A stretch of DNA of 64,000 nt from CAWCUZ01 sp963798795 (GTDB lineage Bacteria; Acidobacteriota; Vicinamibacteria; Vicinamibacterales; SCN-69-37). How positions within the stretch are numbered: position 1 is the stretch's first letter; the number at the start of each line of letters is the position of its first letter. Under the pieces are notes generated by a model. It had not been told where the DNA came from. It ran no database searches and was given only the letters and a program-made list of their open reading frames with translations. Of the stretch, positions 18,895-27,731 are shown piece by piece. The stretch covers positions 1,860,001-1,924,000 of the forward strand of contig CAWCUZ010000001.1 of assembly GCA_963798795.1 (NCBI GenBank), written 5' to 3'. The position numbers and the translations under genes were made by a program.

Positions 18895-19503
18895 TCACGA
18901 ACTGCTCTCCCACGTCGCCCGACGGAGACTGGCTTCCTCCGCCTGCCGGCGCTCCAGCCGGCGGCGCAGGACCGACAGGCCCTGATAGAGCCGCGTCTTG
19001 ACCGTGCTCAGGGGGCAGTCGAGCATGTCGGCGATCTCCTGAAACGTCAGCCCGTGGTACTCCTTGAGCAGGATGGCCGTGCGCTGCTCGTCGGGCAGCT
19101 CCGCCATGGCCCTCGCCACGGCGGCCGACATCTCCCGCCGCGCCACGAGGTCTTCGACCGATTCGGCCGGCGCCGCGTGCTCGTCGGCCAGATCGACCGG
19201 ATCGGTCCCTTCGGGCACCTGCACCACCGGCGCCCGCCGCTCCCGGCGAATCCAGTCGCGGCACAGGTTGAGCGTGATGCGGTAGAGCCAGGACGAAAAC
19301 TTGGCCTCGCCCTTGAACCCCCGCAGTCCGCGAAACGCGCGCAGGAAGGCTTCCTGGACGACGTCGCGGGCGTCCTCTTCCCGCCCGAGCGTGCGATACG
19401 CCAGGGCATAAATCGGCCGCTCCCAGCGGGAGACCAGCTGGTTGAAGCTGTCCAGGTCCCCCGCCGTGGCGCGGGCGACGAGCTCCTCATCCGTCCGGGT
19501 CAT
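18895..19503 (-). CDS. ECF-family RNA polymerase sigma factor
   Basis: 202 residues with sigma region 2 (FNQLVSRWERPIYALAYRTL; DARDVVQEAFLRAFRGL; SSWLYRITLNLCRDWIRRERR) and region 4 (LPDEQRTAILLKEYHGLTFQ; LDCPLSTVKTRLYQGL), joined by a short acidic linker with no region 3, as in RpoE-type ECF factors. The downstream gene encodes a zinc-binding anti-sigma factor, the usual arrangement. The start is ATG 19503. Confidence 0.94.
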   Translation of the reverse strand: MTRTDEELVARATAGDLDSFNQLVSRWERPIYALAYRTLGREEDARDVVQEAFLRAFRGLRGFKGEAKFSSWLYRITLNLCRDWIRRERRAPVVQVPEGTDPVDLADEHAAPAESVEDLVARREMSAAVARAMAELPDEQRTAILLKEYHGLTFQEIADMLDCPLSTVKTRLYQGLSVLRRRLERRQAEEASLRRATWESSS

Positions 19504-19640
19504 CAGGCGCCTGACTCGCGGTCATCTCCCGGGAAGCGAGACCGGCCACGCGTCTTCCAATTAGACGGTGCCGTCGACTGGCCAGTCTGTACGGCCGGAA
19601 CGGCCGGGTCCCGGGGGGATTTCCACCAGTATAGCGGCTC

Positions 19641-19680
19641 CGCCGGGTCCGACCGCGGCGCGCCGGGCTTGGACCCGGCG
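19641..19680. repeat. Perfect 10-bp inverted repeat between divergent regulators
   Basis: CGCCGGGTCC (19641-19650) and GGACCCGGCG (19671-19680) are perfect reverse complements separated by 20 bases, in the 274-base gap between the divergent ECF sigma gene and the HTH-receiver gene. It could be an operator or a hairpin in the leader of the plus-strand gene; there is no T-tract for a terminator. I see no clear sigma70 promoter in this gap. Confidence 0.5.
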
Positions 19681-19777
19681 ACGCCCCGGGTCTGAAGACC
19701 GAGGCTGCATCAGAAATCCGGCATGTTTGACGCCGATGCTAGACTGTATCGGCATCGGCGGATCCCTGAGCCCCACG

Positions 19778-20370
19778 ATGAGCGACGACCATTTCCTGAC
19801 GACGGAGGAGGTTCTGGACTACCTCCAGGTCAACCTCCGCACCGTCTATCGCCTGATCAAGGCGGGAAAGATTCCTGCGGTCCGGGTCGGCCGCCAGTGG
19901 CGGTTCCGCAAGAAGGACATCGACGCCTGGCTCGGGGCGAGCGGCCTGGCGTCAGCCGAGGGCGACAGTGCCCGCGCCGCCGCCCAGCGCCCGCGCATCC
20001 TCGTCGTCGACGACGAGCAGGCCGTGCGGGACCTGCTCGTCAAGACGCTGTCGATCGCCGACTACGACGTCGACACGGCCGCCGACGGTCCGTCCGCGCT
20101 CGATCGGCTGCGCGCGGTCGAGTACGACCTGCTCATCACGGACCTCAAGATGCCCGGCATGGACGGGCTCTCGGTCATCCGCGAGGCGCGCCGGCAATCG
20201 CCGGACTTGCCGATCGTGATCATCACGGGCTATCTCGACCGAGGCGAGCGCCATCGAGGCGATCAATCTCGGCGTCTGCGGCTATCTGACCAAGCCGTTC
20301 CGCCTGCCGCGCATCGTCGCCGCGGCGGCCGCGCGCGCTCGGCGAGCCGGTCCCGGCCGTCGAAGCCTGA
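19778..20370 (+). CDS. HTH_17 (excisionase/MerR-like) DNA-binding domain fused to a response-regulator receiver
   Basis: About 197 residues. Residues 5-55 form a winged-helix DNA-binding unit of the excisionase family (LTTEEVLDYLQVNLRTVYRL; IPAVRVGRQWRFRKKDIDAW). Residues 70-190 form a receiver domain (ILVVDDEQAVRDLL; phospho-acceptor D122 in LLITDLKMPGMDG; LPIVIITGYLD; GYLTKPF). Receivers normally precede their output domain; here the DNA-binding part comes first. Two indels at about 20238 and 20335 disturb the C-terminal alpha4-beta5 region. The corrected protein ends ..RALGEPVPAVEA at TGA 20368-20370. No kinase is adjacent; the kinase at 22597 is two genes away. Confidence 0.8.
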
Positions 20371-20426
20371 CCGCCGACCGCGCCGCGGCCGGCCCGATCG
20401 AGGGCCGGCCGTCGCTTGTGTCTCGC

Positions 20427-22424
20427 ATGATCCAGCTCTCCGGACTGACCAAGTCGTTCGGCGAACGCGTCCTGCTCGACCAGGTGACCTGGCAGCGTCG
20501 GGGACGGCGACCGGGTCGGCCTGTGCGGGCCGAACGGCGCGGGCAAGACCACGCTGCTGCGCATGCTCGCCGGCCTCGACGAACCCGACGCCGGGCAACG
20601 TCGTCAAACCCGCCGATCTGACGGTCGGCTACCTGCCGCAGGACGGCCTCGAACACTCGGGGCGATCGCTGTTCGACGAGGCGTCCCTCGCGTTCAAGCC
20701 GCTCCTCGACGCGCGGGCGGAAATCGACCGCATCGAGCAGCGCTCGCCGATCCGGCGCTGCCCGACGGCGAGCACGAAGGCCTGCTCGTCCGCTATCACG
20801 ATCTCACGGACTACTTCCGCCGCCACGAGGGCCACAGCGATCGAACTGCGCGTCACCCAGGTGCTCGAGGGCCTGGGTTTCGCGCAAGACGGACTTCGAC
20901 AAGCCGCGCCGAGACGTTCTCCGGCGGATGGCAGATGCGCATCGCGCTCGCCAAGCTGCTGCTCGGGCCGTCCGACGCTGCTGCTGCTCGACGAACCGAC
21001 CAACCACCTCGATCTCGACGCGCGCAACTGGCTCGAGGGGTACCTGGCGGCCTACCCGCACGCGGTGATTCTCGTCTCGCACGACCGCTACTTCCTCGAC
21101 GCGGTCGTCACGCGGATCGCGGACATCTCGCTCCGGACGATCACCGACTACGTCGGCAGCTACTCGCAGTACCTGGTCGAGCGCGACGCGCCGCCTCGAG
21201 CGGCTCCGCAAGGCCAAGCACGAGCAGGACGAGGAGATCGCGCGGATGCGGGCGTTCATCGACCGCTTCCGCTACCAGGCCACCAAGGCCGCGCAGGTCC
21301 AGAGCCGCATCAAGATGCTGGACAAGGTCGTGCCGATCGAGGTGCCGCCCGAGCGCAAGCGCGTGCATTTCACGTTTCCGGCCTGTCCGAAGAGCGGGCG
21401 CATGGTCCTCGAACTCGAGCGGCGTGCGCAAGGCGTACGGATCGACGCGTCGTCTTCGGACCGCGTCGACCTGCACATCGAGCGCGGCGACCGCATTGCG
21501 CTCGTCGCGCCCAACGGCGCGGGCAAGTCGACGCTGATGCGCATGCTGGCGCGGCGCCGAGGCGCCCGATCGCCGGCACCCGGCGCGAGGGCCACCAGGT
21601 CGTCGATGCAGTACTTCGCGCAGGACGAGGCGAATCGCCTCGATCCCGCTCGAGACCGTGTACGAAACCCTCGAGGCGGATTCGCCGGTCGGCGATGGTG
21701 CCGGCGATCCGCAACATCCTCGGCGGGTTTCTGTTCTCCGGCGACGACATCTACAAGAAGGCCGGCGTGCTCTCGGGCGGCGAGCGGACCCGGCTGGCGG
21801 TCGCGCGCATGCTCCTGCGGCCCGCCAACACGCTGCTGCTCGACGAGCCCACCAACCACCTGGACCTCGATTCCAAGGACGTCCTGCTCGAAGCCCTCGA
21901 GGACTTCGGCGGCACGCTGATCTTCGTGTCGCACGACCGCTACTTCGTGGACCGGCTCGCCACGAAGATCATCGAAGTCGGCCACGGCCGGCTCGAGGTC
22001 TATCCCGGCACCTACGAACAGTTCCTCTGGAGCAAGGCGCAGCGCGCGCCGCGGCCACCGATCTCGTCCCAAGCCGCAATCGCCCAGACCAGTCCCCTCC
22101 CGGCGCGGTCCCGCCGGCCGCCCGGACGGCCCGAGCCGAAACGCCGGCCGGCGCTACGAACAGAAGAAGCGCACCGACGCCGACGAGCGCCGGCGGCGCC
22201 GGGCCGCCGATGCGCGCGACCGCCGCATCGGCCGAGCTCGAGACCCGCATTGCCGAACGGGAGCGGGCCATCAAGGACCTCGAGACCCGCATGGCCGGCC
22301 CGGCTTCTACGACGAACGCGAAGGGGCCGATAAGGTGGTCACGCGCCATCAGGCGCTCATGTGGGAGGTGGGCGACCTCATGAACCAGTGGGAGACCCTC
22401 CAGACCGAGCCCACCACCGACTAA
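20427..22424 (+). CDS. ABC-F family ATPase (EttA/Uup-like), many indels
   Basis: About 660 residues with two ABC ATPase domains and no membrane part. Domain 1 has Walker A GPNGAGKTTLLRML, the ABC signature in ETFSGGWQMRIALAK and the Walker B region LLLLDEPTNHLDL. Domain 2 repeats these (NGAGKSTLMRML; VLSGGERTRLAVARM; TLLLDEPTNHLDLDS), followed by SHDRYF in each. A charged coiled-coil tail ends WETLQTEPTTD. ABC-F proteins act on ribosomes (translation factor or antibiotic protection) rather than in transport. About fifteen single-base indels scatter through the gene, yet the protein can be reconstructed end to end, so I do not call it a pseudogene. ATG 20427 follows the HTH-receiver gene by 56 bases. 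Confidence 0.85.
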
Positions 22425-22596
22425 AGCCTCAGTTTTCCACAGTTTTGTAATTCACGGCTGAATCTGTAATCATTCGCCGGCCTCGAGCATGGCGGCGGGC
22501 GCCCGTGAACTGACAATTTTCGTCAGTGAGAGGGTGCTGGGCGGCCGGGTACGAGCCCTTGCCTTAGGTCTGGCCCGGACCGAAGGAGCGGAGTGG

Positions 22597-23841
22597 ATGC
22601 AGATGGCTCGACGTGACCCGGGAAAGCTGACTTCGCCAGGACGCCGCGTGCTCGCGGCCGGCCTGTCGAAACGGCAGGCGGTCCGACCGCAGCGGCGCCA
22701 TGGAGGACCTGCAGCGACCGCTTCTTCCGCCAGCTGGTCTTCAATCTGCGCAACGGCGTCCTGGCGATCACGCGCGACGGCCGGATTGCGGCTATCAACG
22801 ACATCGCGTACCGGGTGCTGGGCCTGGTGCCCGCGCCCGGACGACATCGGGCGGCCGTTCACCGAAGTGCTGCACGACTGTCCGGAGGTCGCCCGCGTGC
22901 TGCAATCGGCGTTCGACAGCGGAGGATCTGCCGAACCGGGCCGAAATGCGGCTGCGCAAGACCGGCAAGGCGATCGGCTACACGCTGTCGCACATGCACG
23001 ACGATGCGGGCCGCCAGGTCGGCGCGACGCTCTTCTTCAAGGATCTGACACGGGTCGAGCAGCTGGAAGAACGCGAACGGCTGCGCGACCGGCTCGCGAC
23101 GCTCGGCGAGATGGCGGCGGCGATCGCCCACGAGGTCAAGAATCCGCTGGCCTAGCATCGAGGTGATGGCCGGCGTGCTCAAGCGCCAGCTGACCGATCG
23201 CGCCGATGCGCTCGAGACGCTCGACGACATCATCAAGGAAGCGAAGATGGCCAACGCCATCGTCGTCGAGGTGCTCGAGTTCGTCCGGCCGATTCAGCTG
23301 CAGGTCGAGCGCGTGGCGCTCGACGAAGTCATCAAGGACTCGATCACGCCGCCGAGGGCAAGATGCCGCGCGGCGCCGTCATCGATTCGACACGTTCATC
23401 GAGCCCGACGTGCCCGGAGCTGCTGGCCGATCCGCACCAGCTCCGGCAGCTGTTCACCAACCTGCTGGCCAACGCCTTCGAGGCGCTTGAGCGGCGAAGG
23501 CCGCGTGCGAGATCCGCGCGACGCTGGCTGCCCGGCGACGAGGATCCGGCCGGCCGGGCGAGGCGCTGCCGCCGCAGGTCGTCGTCGAGGTGCGGGACAA
23601 CGGGCCCGGGCATTTCGGCCGACGACCTCGAACGCATTTTCAGTCCGTTCTTCACGACCAAGCCGCAGGGCACCGGGCCTCGGCCTGGCCATCGTGCGCA
23701 AGGTGGTCGACGCGCACGACGGCCGCATCGACGCCACATCGGCGCCGGGTCGCGGCGCGACCTTCCGGGTCGACGCTGCCGGTGGTGCCGTCCGTTCGGA
23801 CCATGAGGGAGATGAGAGATGGGACGCATTCTCGTCGTTGA
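22597..23841 (+). CDS. PAS-domain sensor histidine kinase (NtrB-like), several indels
   Basis: About 410 residues, no membrane segment seen. A PAS domain (FNLRNGVLAITRDGRIAAIN; DIGRPFTEVLHDCPEV; GYTLSHMHDDAGRQVGATLF) leads into the HisKA phospho-acceptor helix with the motif AAIAHEVKNPLASIEVMAGV, then the HATPase domain (QLFTNLLANAFEAL; VEVRDNGPGISADDLERIFS; FFTTKPQGTGLGLAIVRKVV; GRGATFRV). The start is ATG 22597, with AAGGAG eight bases upstream. The corrected frame ends at 23841, overlapping the response-regulator start by 23 bases, so the two form a cognate pair. The 172 bases before the gene hold no promoter I can identify. At least eight indels are present. Confidence 0.85.
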
Positions 23842-25225
23842 CGACCACGATTCGCTCCGCAAGGGCCTGGTCCGGGCGCTGACCAACGCCGGCCACGACG
23901 TCGAGGAGGCCGCCAACGGCACCGCCGCCATCGAGCGGCTGCAGGACAGCCAGTTCGACGTCGTGCTGACGGACCTGCGCATGGGCGGCGCCGACGGCAT
24001 GGACGTGCTCCGCACGACGCGGTCGATCCAGCCGAGCGCGGCGGTGATTCTGATGACGGCGTTCGGGTCGATCCACACCGCCGTCGAGGCGATGAAGATC
24101 GGCGCGTTCGACTTCGTCCAGAAGCCGTTCGAAATCGAGGAGATGGAGCTCAAGATCGAGAAGGCGATCGAACTCCGGCACCTCAAGTACCAGGTGGACT
24201 ACCTGCGCAACGACGCAGCAGGACATCTACGATTTCGACCGGATCGTGGGCGCGAGCGGCGCGCTGCAGCAGGTGCTGACCATCGTCAAGAAGGTCGCGC
24301 GCAGCAACTCGACCATCCTCGATCCGCGGCGAAACGGGCACCGGCAAGGAGCTCATCGCGGGCGCCATCCACCACAACTCGCTGCGCGCGAACCGCGCGT
24401 TCGTCAAGGTGAACTGCGCCGCGCTCCAGGAGAACCTGCTCGAGTCCGAGCTGTTCGGCCACGAAAAGGGCGCGTTCACGAGCGCCGACAAGCAGCGCAT
24501 CGGCCGGTTCGAGCAGGCCGACGGCGGCACGCTGTTCCTCGACGAGGTCGGCGACATGAGCCCCAGCACGCAGGCCAAGATCCTGCGCGTCCTGCAGGAG
24601 CACGAGTTCGAGCGGCTCGGCGGCACCCGCACGCTGCGCGTCGACGTCCGCATCATCGCGGCGACCAACCGCAACCTCACGCAGATGGTGCAGGAGGGCC
24701 GGTTCCGCGAGGACCTCTTCTACCGCCTCAACGTGGTGTCGGTCGACATGCCGCCGCTGCGCGACCGCAAGGACGACATCGCGGCGCTGGCCGAGTTCTT
24801 CGTGCAGCGGTTCTGCCGGCGAGCTGAAGAAGAAGATCGAAGGCATCCATCCCGAGGCGCTCAAGGTGCTCATGCGCCACAACTGGCCCGGCAACATCCG
24901 CGAGCTCGAAAACGTCGTCGAGCGCGCCGTGCTGCTGGCCGACGGGCACGTGGTCGGCATCGACGACCTGCAGATCGGCGAGCACACGTCGGGCGGCTCG
25001 TCCGGCGAGCGCGCCCCGGTCGTCAAGATCCCGCCGACGGGCATCCCGCTCGAGGAGATCGAGCGGCAGGCCGTGGTCGAGGCGCTTCGGATGTCGAACT
25101 GGGTGCAGAAGGATGCCGCCGAGCTGCTCGGCATCAGCCCCCGCGTGATGAACTACAAGATCAAGATCCTCACCATCGAACTCCCCCGCAGCCGCCGTCA
25201 GGTGACCGAGACGGTCAACGGCTGA
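23819..25225 (+). CDS. NtrC-family response regulator (sigma54 activator), several indels
   Basis: About 468 residues. The receiver (ILVVDDHDSLRKGLV; phospho-acceptor D52 in VVLTDLRMGG; K in DFVQKPFEIEE) is followed by an AAA+ sigma54-interaction domain: Walker A GETGTGKELIAGAI (restored by removing one base near 24320), ELFGHEKGAFTSA, Walker B GGTLFLDEVGDMS, and HNWPGNIRELENVVERAVLL. The C-terminal Fis-type HTH is at about residues 420-455 (QKDAAELLGISPRVMNYKIK). The sigma54-contacting loop reads GAFTSA instead of GAFTGA. It pairs with the overlapping histidine kinase. The signal is unknown. Confidence 0.88.
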
Positions 25226-25233
25226 TCGACCAA

Positions 25234-25257
25234 CAGGCGGGGCCGGTGCCCCGCCTG
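25234..25257. terminator. Hairpin terminator between convergent response regulator and xerC
   Basis: A perfect 10-bp stem, CAGGCGGGGC/GCCCCGCCTG, with a four-base loop (CGGT) begins nine bases after the response-regulator stop and ends about 50 bases before the xerC stop on the other strand. There is no U-tract on either side, so its efficiency as an intrinsic terminator is uncertain. It is symmetric and could serve both genes. Confidence 0.65.
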
Positions 25258-25305
25258 CCCGCCTCCCGCACGCGTGGAGCGGTGGCCGGCTGCCGGTCCC
25301 CGGCG

Positions 25306-26283
25306 TCAACGCTTCGCCCGTGGATGCGCGCTCCGATAGACGTCCATCAGCCGGTTGACGTCCAGGTGGGTGTAGCGCTGCGTCGTGCTGAGCCGCGCGT
25401 GGCCCAGCAGTTCCTGGATCGCCCGCAGATCGGCGCCCGGCCTGCAGCAGGTGCGTCGCGAACGTGTGGCGCAGCGCGTGCGGGCTGATGCCGCCCGCGA
25501 TCGCCGCCTCGCCGGACGTAGCGCCGCACGACGCGATCGACGCTGCGGGTGGTGAGTCGGCCGCCACGGAGATTCAGAAACAACGGCGTGCGCAACGCCA
25601 CGGTGGCGATCGCCTGGCCGCCGCGGCCGAGGCGACCGGCGCGGCCGGCGTGATCGACCAGCATGGCGCGCACGGCCGCCGCCGGTATCCGGTTGAACGG
25701 GACGAGCCGCTCTTTGCCGCCCTTGCCGCGCACGCGCACCAGCCGCCCGGTCAGATTGACGTCCTCGAGATCGAGTCCGACGAGCTCGCTCAACCGCAGG
25801 CCCGAGGCGTAGAACAGTTCCAGAATCGCGCGGTCACGGCGGCCGGCCGGCGTGGCGACGTCGGGCGCCGACAGGAGCCGGATCATTTCCGGCTCGCCCA
25901 GGTGCGCCGGCAGCGTCTGTTCCTTGCGCGGCGCCCCCACGAGGCGCCGTCGGATCCTCGCTCAGCAGCTCCTCCCGCAACAGGTAGCGCGCGAAGGTGC
26001 GCAGCGCGGCGAGCCGCCGAGCGGTCGAGGCGCGGCTGTTGCCCCGGTCGTGCAGGGCCGCCAGGAACCCGCGCACGGCATCGGTGGTGAACTGCGGGAT
26101 CAATGCGGCGCTGGCCGGACAGCGCTCGCGCGCCGCCACCAGCGCCAGGAACTGCGCGAGATCGGTTTCGTAGGCGCGCAGCGTGTGCGGCGACACGTTG
26201 CGGTTGTATTCGAGAAACTCCAGGAACGCCTGGATGGCGTCCCGCAGCCGCACCGGTGCAGGCCGCTGGTTGCGCAGGCTCAT
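25306..26283 (-). CDS. xerC: Tyrosine recombinase XerC/XerD (indels)
   Basis: About 325 residues. The N-terminal SAM-like DNA-binding domain (AIQAFLEFLEYNRNVSPHTLRAYETD) precedes the catalytic domain. The active-site residues are visible: Arg in FYASGLRLSELVGL, Lys in the RVRGKGGKERLVPF beta-hairpin, HxLR in SPHALRHTFATHLL, His in LLGHARLSTTQ, and the nucleophile Tyr in TTQRYTHLD. Several indels (about 25445, 25510 and 25950) break the frame. It resolves chromosome dimers at dif with a partner. Its ATG overlaps the trmFO stop (ATGA). The trmFO-xerC order is the conserved housekeeping arrangement, so this is not an integron or phage integrase. Confidence 0.9.
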
Positions 26284-27690
26284 GCCGGGACCCGTCCGGT
26301 CCCGACGTCGCTCGCCGCCGCCCAGCGTTCGATGTCCTCGAGCGCGCGCGCGCTCGTCGCCAGTTGCCGGGCCGTCCGATCGCGCGGCGGGGCGTCGAGC
26401 GGCGCGATGATGCCGAAGGTGATGTTGACTGGGATCGTAGTGACGGGAGTCAGCGTGCGAGACGTAGTGCCCGAGTGCGCCGATCGCCGTCGTGCGCGGC
26501 GGCGCCAGCGGCAATTCGCCCAGGACCAGCCGAGCGGCGTTGCGCCCCGCCACCAGACCTGACGCCGCCGATTCGACGTAGCCTTCGACGCCCGAGATCT
26601 GCCCCGCAAAGAACAGGTCGGGCCGCGCGCGCGTCTGCCACGTGGGCGCCAGCGTTGCCGGCCCGTTGATGTACGTGTTCCGGTGGATCATGCCGAACCG
26701 GACGAACTCCGCCCGCTCCAGCCCGGGAATCATCCGCAGCACCCGCGGCTGTTCGCCCCACTTCATCTGCGTCTGGAAGCCGACGAGGCTGTAGTGATCC
26801 CCCGCGAGATTGTCCTGCCGAAGCTGCACGACCGCATACGGCCACCGTCCGGTTCGCGGGTCGGTCAATCCGGCCGGTTTCATCGGCCCGAACCGCAGCG
26901 TGTCCACGCCCCGATGCGCCATGACCTCGATCGGCAGACAGCCTTCGAAGAACTTCGTGTCGTCGAACTCGTGCACGGCCGCCTTCTCGGCGGCCATGAC
27001 CGCGGCGTGGAACCGCACATACTCGTCTTTGGTGAACGGACAGTTGAGATAGTCCCCAGCCGGAATGACCGGCTGTTCGAGCGGGGACAGGGCTTGCTCC
27101 TCAGGCCCTGTCCCCGCTCTTCGAAGCGATCGATCCCACGCGACGGCACGAAAGACCCGAGTCATGTCGATCGTCTCGGCCAGGACGATGGGACTGATGG
27201 CGTCGAAGAAGGCGAGGTGATCGCGGCCGACGAAGGTGACGATGTCGGCCGACAGCGCCTCGGACGTCAGCGGTCCTGTCGCGACGATGACCGCTGAACC
27301 CGGTTCGGGCGGCGGCAGACGGTCGACCTCGCGGCGTTCGATGCGAATCAACGGATGCGACCGGATGGCGTCGGTCATGCGCTCGGCGAAGCGCTCCCGG
27401 TCCACGGCCAGCGCCACGCCCGCGGGCACGCGGACCTCGTCGGCCACGCGCATCACCAGCGACCCCAGCCGACGCATCTCCTCCTTGAGGAGCCCCACGG
27501 CGTTGTCGAGTCTGTCGCCGCGGAACGAGTTGCTGCAGACGAGTTCGGCGAGCCGGTCCGTCTTGTGGACGGGCGTCGACCGCGCCGGTCGCATTTCGTA
27601 GAGCGCCACCCTCACGCCGCACGCGGCGGCCTGCCACGCGGCTTCGCAGCCCGCGAGTCCGCCGCCGACGACGCGGATGGCGCGAGTCAT
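26280..27690 (-). CDS. trmFO: TrmFO, folate/FAD-dependent tRNA m5U54 methyltransferase (one indel)
   Basis: About 470 residues. The N-terminal FAD-binding motif is RVVGGGLAGCEAAWQAA. Family-specific segments follow: LAELVCSNSFRGDRLDNAVG, GDYLNCPFTKDEY, FFEGCLPIEVMAHRG, LRFGPMKPAGL, GFQTQMKWGEQPRVLRMIPG, GQISGVEGYVESAASGL. It methylates U54 in the T-loop of tRNA using methylenetetrahydrofolate and FADH2. An extra base near 26437 separates ..SRHYD from PVNITFGIIAPL; the corrected C-terminus is ..SDVGTGRVPA at 26280. Between VFRAVAWDRS and GDYLNCPF there is an unusual insert of about 20 residues encoded by a palindromic sequence (27077-27121). Confidence 0.93.
27077..27121. repeat. Palindromic element inside trmFO (in-frame)
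   Basis: AGCGGGGACAGGGC (27080-27093) pairs perfectly with GCCCTGTCCCCGCT (27105-27118); an outer G-C pair and inner G-U, T-A and G-C pairs lengthen the stem to about 18 bp around a five-base loop (CTCCT). It lies wholly within the trmFO coding region and translates on the minus strand to about 15 extra residues (AGTGPEEQALSPLEQ). The arm resembles the CTGTCCC repeat at 39562 and 48725. Confidence 0.85.
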
Positions 27691-27731
27691 CGGGTGATCA
27701 TACGTCCGCCGCCCGGGCCGCGGACCGCCGG

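Noticed and set aside
25306..26283. Phage or integron integrase marking a mobile element
   Set aside because: Synteny with trmFO and topA and the lack of attachment repeats or cargo point to housekeeping xerC.
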